Assembly: GCA_031761405.1 (NCBI GenBank)
Contig: JASEVX010000001.1
Location: 111,161,643-111,225,642, forward strand
From: Serripes groenlandicus
Lineage: Eukaryota; Mollusca; Bivalvia; Cardiida; Cardiidae
Length of the DNA stretch: 64,000 nt
Direction of reading: 5' to 3'
The notes under the pieces were generated by a model. It saw only the letters and a program-made list of their open reading frames with translations. It was not told where the DNA came from and ran no database searches. Each line of letters opens with the position of its first letter. The stretch's first letter is position 1. A program made the position numbers and the translations under genes. Below are positions 53,244-63,569 of the stretch, piece after piece.

Positions 53244-53495
53244 ACAAAACTTGACATATTATGAACCCTTGTCTGTTGATGGAGGTTATGATGATAAATA
53301 AAACTAATCACTAATGGTTTTGAAAAAAAAGTGGGTTGGTATAATTCTTACAAAAACCTTAACAGAGTTATGTACTCTTGTCTGTTGCTGGAGGTTATGA
53401 TGGTGAAAAAGTTTCAAAGCAACATCTGTGACACCAATGCCGATGCCTAGGCGAGTAGTATAGCTAGCCTTTTCTTCCAAAAGTCGAGCTAAAAA

Positions 53496-53674
53496 TCATC
53501 GAACCAGAACATGATGATAATATGCACATCACCTCTTGTTTGTGAAGCTTCCCATAAAGTTTCATTGAAATCAAGTCAGTTGTTGCTGAGAAATAGCCCG
53601 GACAAAAGCGGGACGGACAGCCAAATGGACAAAGCGGCTACTATATGCACGTCCCGAAAGAATTTCTGGGAGCA
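53496..53674 (+). mobile_element. 3' end of the ATCGGTGGAACCGA element family
   Basis: One core unit (ATCGAACCAGAACATGATGA, GAAGCTTCCCATAAAGTTTC, TTGCTGAGAAATAGCCCGGA). The tract GGACGGACAGCCAAATGGAC follows, then the end ACGTCCCGAAAGAATTTCTG, GGAGCAAC. It supplies the 3' end missing at 26.0-26.6 kb. Confidence 0.6.
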
Positions 53675-54046
53675 ACTTATGTCAACCAGCTTTAGAGTAC
53701 TTATCAAACACCACACCCTGTCAAAGTGAAGGGAAAGGGATCTATTTTCAACGGAATGGAAATGATGGGTATAACTCTCAAGTACCTATTAGATGATTAA
53801 AAATTTACAAACAGGCATCCTCACTCCTCCCATTGTATCAATGGCTAGATAATTCCTTGATTATATTCCCTGACACTTTGACATTTCAAATATATTCAAA
53901 TACCCTCCTATCTGACCAAACTGACATATAAATCTTGCAGTTATCTTGCAAATTAAACCCATTTTTGTTTCATTTTCAATATGGCCATTAAAATGACAAG
54001 CCTCCTTATCTACACCCAGCATCTGGACTATGTAGCCTGCATGCCA

Positions 54047-54271
54047 TTAACCCTTTCCCGCTTGCAACAGCATCTGCAACAGACGACTTTAGCAAACAGT
54101 GCGGCAAAAGAAAAGTTGTTAAATCATTATGAACAGTTTCTCCTTTATTCACAATATTTTATACTCTTTTCAAACATTATTCTTTCGATCATTTATAAAG
54201 ATTTTCCATAGTTTGCTGCAATGTTTTCAAAGTCGTCTGCAGTATATTTGTTGTATGTGGGAAACAGTTAA
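54047..54271 (-). mobile_element. TTAA MITE
   Basis: TTAACCCTTTCCCGCTTGCA, CATCTGCAACAGACGACTTT, GTCGTCTGCAGTATATTTGT, to GTATGTGGGAAACAGTTAA. Confidence 0.8.
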
Positions 54272-54326
54272 AAGGGGCAGGGTTATAATAAACTTTATAC
54301 ATCATATCAACATTATACTTTTTTTT

Positions 54327-54558
54327 TTAACCCTTTCCCGCATATGACAATTCTGCAGCAGAAGACTTTGAACGTATTTTGTCAAAACATAGAAAATCTC
54401 CATAATTGAATGGATAACCTATGACAAAAAGTGCAAAAAACATTGTGTCAAAAGGAGAAATTGCACGTTTTGTGCAATTTCTTCTTTTGTCACTATGTTT
54501 TCAAAAGGCCGTCTGCTGCAGAGGCGTCAGAAAGCGTCTATATGTGGGAAAGGGTTAA
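54327..54558 (+). mobile_element. TTAA MITE, full length
   Basis: TTAACCCTTTCCCGCATATG to ATATGTGGGAAAGGGTTAA, with the GCACGTTTTGTGC loop. Confidence 0.9.
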
Positions 54559-54877
54559 CAATTATTTATAATACTGTGTGCTACAAGACTGCTTCTGAAG
54601 ATGTTTTCCAAATGCCTTTGACCCCAAAATCATGACCTTGACATTAAAGTTATGTTACGGTCCTTTTTAAGTGTTTTTACCATTGAACTTTCGAGTCGGG
54701 AATTCTTTTATTATGAGTGATATTGACAAACAAGTGCGTATTACTGCAGGCATATAATATAATAACGCATAGATCTTTAAGTAAGGAAAACAAGGAAGTA
54801 ACTATCTTGCATCTAAATTTGTTATGCATAAACAATTTCATAATTAGTATTCTGAATAATTACCCTGCAACAGTCAA

Positions 54878-55107
54878 TTAACCGTTTCCCTCATACGACA
54901 ATTCTGCAGCAGACGACTTTGATCGTATTTTGTCAAAACATAGAAAATCTCCATAATTGAATTGATAACCTATGACAAAAAGTGGAAAACATTGTGACAA
55001 AAGGAGAAATTGCACGTTTTGTGCAATTTCTTCTTTTGTCACAATGTTTTCAAAAAGCCGTCTGCTGCAGAGGTGTCAGAAAGCGTCTATATGAGGGAAA
55101 GGGTTAA
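54878..55107 (+). mobile_element. TTAA MITE, full length
   Basis: TTAACCGTTTCCCTCATACG to ATATGAGGGAAAGGGTTAA. Confidence 0.9.
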
Positions 55108-55179
55108 CAATCCACATGTATTTATTGATATGGGGCTGACCCATAAACGCAGGCTTACATGTAGGAACTCTGTATGTAG

Positions 55180-55377
55180 GATCTCTGCAGCAGATGGCTG
55201 TTTGAAAACATAGTGACAAAAGAAGAAATTGCACAAAACGTGCAATTTCTCCTTTTGCCACAATGGTTTCCACTTTTAGTCATAGGTTATCCATTCAATT
55301 ATGGAGATTTTCTATTTTTTGACAAAATATGTTCAAAGTCGTCTGCCGCAGAATTGTCGTATGAGGGAAAGGGTTAA
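55180..55377 (-). mobile_element. TTAA MITE, reverse orientation, left-truncated
   Basis: Starts at TCTCTGCAGCAGATGGCTGT, so about 30 bp of the end is missing. Continues AATTGCACAAAACGTGCAAT and GTCGTATGAGGGAAAGGGTTAA. Lies opposite in orientation to the copy at 54878-55107, forming a large inverted pair 70 bp apart. Confidence 0.85.
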
Positions 55378-55860
55378 AGATGATGAATCCTTCCCTCCTA
55401 TAGATGATTTTAGACACCTCTGCAGCAGACGACTTTTTAAAACATTTTTGTAGAAATATAGGAAAATGCTCTTAACAATTTCACCTTAATCCACAATGTT
55501 GCTCAAGCCTGTATTTAAATTAATATTCCAGTTTTCCAGGATATTACATTTGTACATCTAAGCAGCCAACTCTCCTAAACCCATGTTTTCAGTGCTAATT
55601 GTGTACTGTTGCCATTTACCCTTTCCCACTAACAACAAATCAATGGCAGAAGACGTTGAAAATATATAGGCAAAGCTAAAGAAAAACTCAAAAAAGAATA
55701 TTGAATAGTTTTGAAATCATTGTGGCAAAAGAAGAAATTCTCATTTTGAACAATTTCTGGTTTTGCTAAATTGTTTTCAAATGTCATCTGCTGTAAATGT
55801 GTGGAAATGCATGCGTGAAAATGCATCTGTCGAAAAAGGATTATATGACATTTCTACTGA
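55378..55860. mobile_element. Degenerate MITE fragments
   Basis: Pieces near 55395-55500 (CACCTCTGCAGCAGACGACT) and 55618-55830 (ACCCTTTCCCACTAACAACA, GTCATCTGCTGTAAATGTG). Confidence 0.6.
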
Positions 55861-56358
55861 GAAATTGATAGAAAGCCTGACTTTAGAAAGGTCAGTCCAA
55901 ATGATGACTTCAGTAATAATAATAGCCTTCAATACTGGCCAATCTGCCAAACCCAGGGAATTGTTTATCTCTGATCGTTACACTTTAATCCCATTTTAAT
56001 GGACAAACTGTGAGAGGGATTAGACTGAAATAATGAAGCATAAAATGTCTTAAAACGCACTAACTCCGTGGACAACACTCAATTAGGAAGGACAATATGA
56101 AGACCAAATCCCCAGTTCTGTACTTAACTGTAAAATCAGTTCCACCATTTCTAGTTACTGGATTCTATTTTTCACACAAAAATTGTCATGGACTGTAAGG
56201 GTGAAATGAAAAGTATGTTTGGGAATTCCTTTTTAGCCTTATGTACTGGAAATTAGTTCCATTGTAGGATGCACCTTTTGCATTATCATTACATATTCTG
56301 GATTGACACATGCCCTAGAATGCTATCTTCTGACAAAGGTGAGAGAACTTTAACTGCC
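55861..56358. other. Unassigned intergenic sequence
   Basis: No gene or repeat boundary recognised. Confidence 0.4.
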
Positions 56359-56555
56359 TTTAACCCTTTTCCACATACAACAATCCTGCAGCAGACAAAC
56401 TTTTAAACATCTAATCAAAAATATGGAAAATGTCTATAAATGAGAGAAAAATAATCGAATAAAGTTGAAAACTTTGTGTCAAAAGGAGAAATTGCTCATT
56501 ATGAGCAATTGCCTTTTACCACAAGGTTTTCAAATGTTGTCTGCTGCAGGTCAGA
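56359..56555 (+). mobile_element. TTAA MITE, right end lost
   Basis: TTTAACCCTTTTCCACATAC, CTGCAGCAGACAAACTTTT, GGAGAAATTGCTCATTATGA, TTGTCTGCTGCAGGTCAGAA. Confidence 0.75.
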
Positions 56556-56615
56556 AAGTAACCAATACTCAACATAACAGTCATCCCAGGCATCTTGCTA
56601 CAGGTTCCAACAGCA

Positions 56616-56844
56616 TTAACACTTTCCCACATACAACAAATCTGAGGAAGACGACTTCGAAAACATATTGCCAAAAACGTGAAAAATCTCAATATGTTAG
56701 GGTTTAATTATTATATAGAATTGAAAACATTGTGGCAAAAGGTGAAATTGCTCATTATGAGCAATTTCTCCTTTTGCCACAAGGTTTTCAAAAGTCGTCC
56801 GCTGCAGATGCGTCAGAAATCGTCTGTATGAGTGAATGGGTTAA
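56616..56844 (+). mobile_element. TTAA MITE with long uninterrupted palindrome
   Basis: TTAACACTTTCCCACATACA to TATGAGTGAATGGGTTAA. The centre (about 56722-56790) pairs over about 33 bp per arm: GAAAACATTGTGGCAAAAGG, GAAATTGCTCATTATGAGCA, CTTTTGCCACAAGGTTTTCA, with few mismatches. Confidence 0.85.
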
Positions 56845-56999
56845 TAGATACTGGCAGAGGACAAATGACACTGGTCATAATGACTTTTGTCAATCATCAG
56901 ACGAAAGTCAAGACAAGAACTGTTTGGAGGAAAAACATATGTGGCTTGTTAATAATGAATGATTATAAAGTGTCCTGGACAGACATACAGGTGAGAAGT

Positions 57000-58079
57000 T
57001 GGTTTGTTTGAATGGTATTGTACGCCATTTTTAACAGTATTTCAGTCATATGATGCCTTCCCTGGGTAAATAACATGCTTATCCTAACACTATAGCAAAT
57101 CAGTCTTAATGCCTTCCCTGGGTAAATAACATGTTTATCCTAACACCAGCACATCAGTCTTAATGCCTTCCCTGGGTAAATAACATGCTTATCCTAACAC
57201 TATAGCAAATCAGTCTTAATGCCTTCCCTGGGTAAATAACATGTTTATCCTAACACCAGCACATCAGTCTTAATGCCTTCCCAGGGTAAATAACATGCTT
57301 ATCCTAACACCAGCACATCAGTCTAAATGCCTTCCCTGGGTAAATAACATGCTTATCCTAACACTATAGCACATCAGTCTTAATGCCTTCCCTGGGTAAA
57401 TAACATGTTTATCCTAACACCAGCACATCAGTCTTAATGCCTTCCCTGGGTAAATAACATGTTTATCCTAACACCAGCACATCAGTCTTAATGCCTTCCC
57501 TGGGTAAATAACATGCCTATCCTAACACTATATCAAATCAGTCTTAATGCCTTCCCTGGGTAAATAACATGTTTATCCTAACACTATAGCAAATCAGTCT
57601 TAATGCCTTCCCTGGGTAAATAACATGTTTATCCTAACACCAGCACATCAGTCTTAATGCCTTCCCTGGGTAAATAACATGCTTATCCTAACACCAGCAC
57701 ATCAGTCTTAATGCCTTCCCTGGGTAAATAACATGATTATCCTAACACTATAGCACATCAGTCTTAATGCCTTCCCTGGGTAAATAACATGTTTATCCTA
57801 ACACCAGCACATCAGTCTTAATGACTTCCCTGGGTAAATAACATGCTTATCCTAACACTATAGCAAATCAGTCTTAATGCCTTCCCTGGGTAAATAACAT
57901 GCCTATCCTAACACCAGCACATCAGTCTTTAAATGCTATCACAGAAACCAACCCTCAGAGTGAAAAGGATGGGGAGCCACTTACTAGCATTTCTTAGTCT
58001 TTGGTTTGACCCCCATCGGGGTTCGACTCCTGCACTTTCAACTGATGCTGTAACCACTACATCACCCAGGCATTTCAAA
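57000..58079 (-). mobile_element. SINE with an internal segment amplified 16 times
   Basis: Flanked by TGAGAAGT at 56992-56999 and 58080-58087, a likely target duplication. The left end TGGTATTGTACGCCATTTTT, AACAGTATTTCAGTCATAT is the SINE tail in reverse. The right end, 57990-58075, holds the tRNA-like head (GACCCCCATCGGGGTTCGACTCCTGC in parts). Between them lies the array at 57049-57932, whose unit (CCTGGGTAAAT, TTATCCTAACACCAGC, CAGTCTTAATGC) is the normal SINE body motif. Confidence 0.75.
57049..57932 (+). repeat. Tandem array of 16 units, about 53-60 bp each
   Basis: Each unit holds GCCTTCCCTGGGTAAATAAC, ATGxTTATCCTAACAC and CAGTCTTAAT. Two unit types differ in the middle (TATAGCAAAT versus CAGCACAT) and partly alternate, indicating dimer-level amplification. 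It lies inside the SINE described above. Confidence 0.93.
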
Positions 58080-58089
58080 TGAGAAGTGA

Positions 58090-59890
58090 TACGTCAGTGT
58101 CACCATGCCTCACAGACAGAGGACACAATTGTTTGTGCTGATCCTGAATTGTAACTCAAATTCCTTGGAACAATAGCCTTCATTGTTACCAACTGGATAG
58201 TCTAAATTCTTGATAATAATCCAGTAAAATTTAGGGGAAAATACTCAAAAATTTAAAAGTTCACTTATTCAGATCTGTTAATACACCTGTCCTTAAATAA
58301 AGGGCAAGACTTGTTATATTGTCTTTTTACAACCTGAGCTATATATTCTTTCAAAAGTTGGAACATTTATACATAGACCTTTGTCATATGTTGCAGTAGG
58401 TGGTAGGACATTTAAGAACACCAAAACTGACATCCTAGTCAACTATCACTTCTGTAAGGATGGAAGAATGTCTCCCTTATCCTTTCCCATTAAAGAGATA
58501 AAACACCTCAAGAATTTTAATGTTGACAAAATATATGCAATTTAATAGTTTACAGATAGAAAAAGTACATTCTTATTTCAAGAACTCTTAGTATAGAAAC
58601 CAATATTAATCTGACAGAAATCTTTCGATTACATCTGAAAAGGAAAACTGTTTCAGTTTAATTTTTACTACATCTGTATCCTGTTATCTTTTCACAACTC
58701 TGAAACCCTAAGTAATGATATTTCAGTAAAAAAATAAATATGAATAAAATATTAACGTTTATCAGACTGATTCACCATCTGTTCAAAAAGGCAATGTATG
58801 GTTAACCAGTCAACAGACTTTATCAGATGACCAGTCTGTGGAATATTTCGCTCTAAAAAAAGTTCACCCTAGCATATATCCACCGTCTGAAAGGTTATTG
58901 ATCCAGTTTTATCTATCTATTGATATTAAGATCCTTGAAAAAAGCATGTAAATAAACCTTTTTCCAAGATTTAGGATAATGTGAATCGAGATAGATGCCA
59001 GTCAATATTTTACTACTTAAAGATCACATGGGTTAAAATAATTTAAGGCTAGACAATTGCCTGAAATGATGTATATTCCCGCCATGCTTCTGAGTTCAAT
59101 ATTGGCTGAAATAATATATATGACGGGGAAGATAGCCAAGACAGGGAAAAAGGTGTTTATATTATCAGCATCATTTGAATAAAAACCCTTAACCCCAAAC
59201 AAATGTTTAAACGCATTGAGTATTGGAACATTTCCTACACTTAAAAACTAGAAGGATCACCTGACCTTTAGAACAAAGTTTATAATTCTAGATATACAGG
59301 ATAGCCATTATACATGATGGCCATATAGCAAATTCAGCTCAATAAATATTTCCAATCCAAAGTAAAAGTTCTTAAGACTAAATTCTGTGGCATTATTTAA
59401 AGAAATCAGATTGGCATTTTTCTTGAGCCATGACCAAAATCAACAATCTCAAGATCAGTCAATAAAATAGGTTACATGTTGAAGCTCTGTTTGCCTATAT
59501 AGAGTAATATTTGGTAATTAACCTTATACCTGTTATTGACAACTTCGCATATCTCTTGCACCAAAAACATTTTGAAAATATTGATGGTGGGAAAACAAGA
59601 TTTCTTTTTTTTTAAATGGTATTTGCTGATCTGTTTCAAAATCATAATTCCAATTTTAGAATCTTACAATTGTTTCCAGATATTTCTGATGTAAATGTAT
59701 TAAAACAAACTAAACCTTTACAATGTACACACATGGTGACGCATCTGCAATAGACAACTATTAAAATCGTTTTGGTAATGAGCAAACTTTCCTTTTTAAT
59801 ACTTATATTCATTCATTGATTTCCTCATTTGTGCTCAGACGTCTTCAAAGTCATCTGCTGTAGATTTTATGTATGTGGTAAATCTAGATA
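58090..59890. other. Unassigned, repeat-poor intergenic sequence
   Basis: About 1.8 kb of AT-rich sequence. Only a weak MITE remnant is visible near 59735-59885 (ACGCATCTGCAATAGACAAC, GTCATCTGCTGTAGATTTT). No exon-like frame. Confidence 0.45.
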
Positions 59891-59891
59891 T

Positions 59892-60741
59892 AACAAGAGT
59901 TGTCGGAGGACAATATAGCTCACCTATCAGGGCCATCGTCTATAAGGGCCTACTTCAGAACAGTTATAGCATTAGGTAAAGTCACACAGTATCACCTATT
60001 GCAAGGTAAAACACCTTTTCAATACTTGCATGCATATGTTAACCAAGTCCATACAGGCCCTTTTGGGCCTTTTAAATCTGTAAATTTATTTATATACGAT
60101 AAGCAACAGCATACAGAGTGTCTGAGAAAAGGCCTTGCACTCAAAGGTTTCAGTCAAAATCCATTCCAGAGTTATGGGACTTGACATACAAGGTCTAATG
60201 ACCCTGAATAAGTGTGCAAAGTTTCAAAGCAACAGCATACACAGTGTCTGAGAAAAGGCCTTGCACGCAAAGGTCTGACCAAAATTCTAAGTCCAAAAAC
60301 GGGCACAATTCAGTCAAAATCTGTTCCAGAGTTATGGGACTTGACATACAGGGTCACATAATGACCCTAAATAAGTCTGTGAAGTTTCAAAGCAACAGCT
60401 TACACAGTGTTTGAGAAAAGGCCTTGCAAGCAAAGGTTTAACCAAAATTCTAAGTCCAAGAAAGGGGCACAATTCGGTCAAAATCCATTCCAGAGTTATG
60501 GGACTTGACATACAGTCATCTAATGACCCTGAATAAGTGTGTAAAGTTTAAAAGCAACAGCATACCCAGTGTCTGAGAAAAGGCCTCGCACGCAAAGGTT
60601 TGACCAAAATTCTAAGTCCAAAAAGGGGCACAATTCGGTAAAAATCTGTTCCAGAGTTATGGGACTTGACATACAGGGTCATATAATGACCCTGAATAAG
60701 CAACAGCATACACAGTGTACAATAAGTAATAATAATTACAA
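59892..60741 (+). mobile_element. Helentron-like element (AGCTCACCTAT family), 3' truncated
   Basis: Starts AACAAGAGTTGTCGGAGGAC with ATAGCTCACCTATCAGGGCC. Core units as at 50.75-51.54 kb (GTGTCTGAGAAAAGGCCTTG, TTCCAGAGTTATGGGACTTG). Ends in the middle of a unit at the next element; no GAC tract or hairpin of its own. Confidence 0.72.
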
Positions 60742-61003
60742 AAACAAGAAACCGCTGAAGACGGTAAGGCCGGATTGTCGACAATTTGACCTTGAAAATC
60801 GACAAACCAAGGTCAAGGTCAAAGTAACCATAGAAATCAATAGAACTTGTTACTGGTTACCTTCATGCAAAGTTTCAAGTTTGTAACCCTTTCCAGTGCT
60901 GAGATTTTGCCTCAACCTGAAACTTGAACCAAAATGTTGACGGACAGACAGACGGACATCGCCGATCTATAGACCGGAATTGCTAGAGCAATCCGGCCAA
61001 AAA
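60741..61003 (+). mobile_element. Short Helentron-like element (GGCCGGATTG family)
   Basis: Starts AAACAAGAAACCGCTGAAGA, then AAGGCCGGATTGTCGACAAT. The tract GACGGACAGACAGACGGACA follows, then ACCGGAATTGCTAGAGCAAT, CCGGCCAAAAATA. GGCCGGATTG / CAATCCGGCC form the subterminal inverted repeat. Single-unit core of about 120 bp with AAGGTCAAGGTCAAAGTAAC. Confidence 0.68.
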
Positions 61004-61389
61004 TAAAGAATTTAGAGATTCTGCAAAGTTGGGCTTGCCCAACCTTTCCTGAATGACAAAGAAGCCATGAAATGAGGAAGAAAAGAAAGTTTGGTGGATC
61101 CAATTCTGGCAAAATCTGACCATGCTGATAAAGCTACAATCTTGATAAGATAAGTCTGATAAGAAGTGTTAGTAGCACACCTCTTTTGCTATCAGGGTTG
61201 CACATTATGAATGATGCATGGGCATTGAGATAAGCTTACCTGAGCACTGAAAATCAATACTGCAGAAACACTGTATTATAACTTAAATACTACTGAAAGT
61301 GGCATAAAACACAAAGTAAACTTGATTTTCTTTTACTGTGAATCAAACTGTAGAGGTTCAATGAATTTCAGCTGATACTAAATCATTTA
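61004..61389. other. Unassigned intergenic sequence
   Basis: No gene or repeat boundary recognised. Confidence 0.4.
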
Positions 61390-61783
61390 AAACAAGAAAA
61401 TGTGTCCATGGAACACGGATGCCCCGGTTGTTAACTATATTTTAAAACATCAGGTTCACTAAAATCTAACTTGACCAAAAACTTTAACCTGAGAATGGAA
61501 TGGACGAACAGACAGACGAACAGACGGACGAACAGTTGGTCCAACCTCAAATTGATACAATTTTTTAAACAATGATATGTTGATTGTCATTTGTGTGAAG
61601 TTTCATAATGATAGTACATCAACTTCACTAAAATCTAACTTGACCAAAAACTTTAACCTGAGCGGGACGGACGAACGGACGGACGGACGGACGGACGAAC
61701 GGACGGACGGACGGACGAACGGACGGACTAACAGACCGGAAAACTATATGCCCCTCATACTTCGTATGCCGGGGCATAAAAAT
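61390..61783 (+). mobile_element. Helentron-like element (GATGCCCC family), short core
   Basis: Starts AAACAAGAAAATGTGTCCAT, then ACGGATGCCCCGG. Two units share TCACTAAAATCTAACTTGAC and CAAAAACTTTAACCTGAG. A (GGAC)n/(GAAC) tract lies at about 61665-61735, then CCCCTCATACTTCGTATGCC, GGGGCATAAAAA. Related at both ends to 8238-9731 but with an unrelated core. Confidence 0.75.
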
Positions 61784-62047
61784 AGAGTTGAAATTATTAA
61801 ATGTCATGGATGCACACATTCAAAGAGCAAACCAAGATCTTGTTTCCCACTTTTGGGGAACATAAGATTAACCCATTTTGTGAAGTGTGTGCCAGCAGTA
61901 TTTCAGCCAGGTGAGGTCAGCCAGAGCATCAGCACCTTTTGACCAGGCTCTATACTGTTGGCTGCACAACTCAACATTTCTTTCTGGATATTCCTAGAAT
62001 TGGCTATGGACTCTACGAAATACAAAACATGACCAGTGATTTTGAAA

Positions 62048-62275
62048 TTAACCCTTTCCCTCATACGCCAATTATGCAGCAGACGACTCAAAACATATTT
62101 TGTTAAAAAATAGAAAATCTCTATAATTGAATGGATAACCTATGACTAAAAGTTGAAAACATAGTGACAAAAGGAGAAATTGTTCGTTTTGAGCAATTTC
62201 TACTTTTGTCACTATGTTTTCAAAAAGCTGTCTGCTGCAGAGGCGGCAGAAAGCGTCTATATAGGGAAAGGGTCA
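62048..62275 (+). mobile_element. TTAA MITE, right target site mutated
   Basis: TTAACCCTTTCCCTCATACG to TATATAGGGAAAGGGTCAA. Consensus order inside. Confidence 0.87.
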
Positions 62276-62690
62276 AAGTGATGAAACAGTTAAGTTTTGC
62301 AAGTATTCATCAGAGGAGTCACATAAAAAAAATTATGCATCAAATCTTATGGTGAATTCCTTATTGCTTTGTCCTGAAATAATCTACTATGACAAAGATC
62401 ATTTGAGCCCCTCTGATGGAAAAATAAAAGTTTGTATTTCTGACCAGTGTATGTTCATCAGATTAGCCAGTACATGATCTCTGCTCTATGTTATCAGAAT
62501 ATTTAGGAATGTAGATTTAAGGTCCTGTCAGGATCTACACAAGTTGACACAAGTTTCTATCAGGCATATATGTAAGTAATATATAAACATATGCACCATC
62601 TGATCAACATCTTAACTGTTCACAAAAAGTCAACCTATATTTTTCCGAATGGACAGTTCAGTTATTTTTCAGCAGGATATGACCGTAATA
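62276..62690. other. Unassigned intergenic sequence
   Basis: No gene or repeat boundary recognised. Confidence 0.4.
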
Positions 62691-62694
62691 ACTG

Positions 62695-62848
62695 TTTCTG
62701 ACATACAGCAAATCTAATGAGCAATTTCTCCTTTTGCCACAAAGTTTTTGACTCTATTTAATATGATTGTACCATCATTTATAGACAGTTTTCATATTAA
62801 AGTCTAGATATTTTAAAAGCAGATTTGTTGTATATGGGAAAGGGTTAA
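62695..62848 (-). mobile_element. TTAA MITE, left half missing
   Basis: Starts TAATGAGCAATTTCTCCTTT, then GCCACAAAGTTTTTGACTCT, CATTTATAGACAG, to TATATGGGAAAGGGTTAA. Confidence 0.75.
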
Positions 62849-62849
62849 T

Positions 62850-63255
62850 TATATTCTTATTTCCGATTTCCTACAAAGGTTGGTTCTCCCACGATGAGGC
62901 TAACACAACGTAACAGGAATACATTTTTCAAAATGGTTCATTCACTTCTTATTACTGTAGATTCTCGCAACTGGCCCTCAAATCAAGCAACAAACATCGT
63001 CTCCAGTCAAAATTCATCACATTGACAAGGAGCTTATGAATTCAAATCAGAAGCACCGGAATAATTTGCATGTCTTGTAGATTTCGTTAGCTTCAGCTAT
63101 CAGCCCAGACATAGGCATTACAAGCCTTACAAAATAAATACCAGTTCTAGAATGGATGATAACAGAATTTATATTCTGAAATTTTGCAGTCTCCCGGTGA
63201 CTAGGATTTACATTCATTATAAGCAAAGTGTAACTCGATGACAGATAGTATTCAA
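62850..63255. other. Unassigned intergenic sequence
   Basis: No gene recognised; the 80-codon minus frame at 63047-63289 has no motif. Confidence 0.4.
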
Positions 63256-63263
63256 TTATCATT

Positions 63264-63520
63264 TCTGCTATTTTGCAAAAAATGAACAAATTTGATCATA
63301 TTTCATTGTGAGTTTCTTTAGATGAAGCTATTAGTGTTTAATAGATTTGAAAACTTTGTGGCAAAAGGGGATAATACTCATTATAAGTATCTGCTATTTT
63401 GCAAAAAAAATGTACAAATTTGATCATATTTCATTGTTCAAGTTTCTATAAATGAAGCTATAAGTGTTTAATAGATTTGAAAGTGTTTTGGCAAAAAGGT
63501 AAAAATACTCATTATACGTA
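63264..63520 (+). repeat. Direct duplication of a MITE half, period about 127 bp
   Basis: CTGCTATTTTGCAAAAAA, AATTTGATCATATTTCATTG, GTGTTTAATAGATTTGAAA and TGGCAAAA are repeated in order, starting at 63264 and 63391. Confidence 0.8.
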
Positions 63521-63569
63521 ATTTCAGCTTTTTTCACAATGATTGCAATTGCAGTCTGATGTAAATGAA

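Larger units (their letters stand above)
51555..53495 (+). mobile_element. Helentron-like element (outermost of a three-level nest)
   Basis: The left part, 51555-51867, starts AATAAGAGCTGTTGGAGGAC and holds TGGCTGTTGGTGGAGGTTAT. The right part, 53244-53495, holds the same TTGTCTGTTGCTGGAGGTTA motif and ends AGCTAGCC, TTCTTCCAAAAGTCGAGC, TAAAAA. The shared unit on both sides shows that one element was split by the insertions between. Confidence 0.6.

Noticed and set aside
1280..62848. TTAACCC repeats as telomeric sequence
   Set aside because: The motif is TTAACCCTTTCCC at MITE ends, not tandem TTAGGG/CCCTAA, and it is always paired with the opposite end about 230 bp away.
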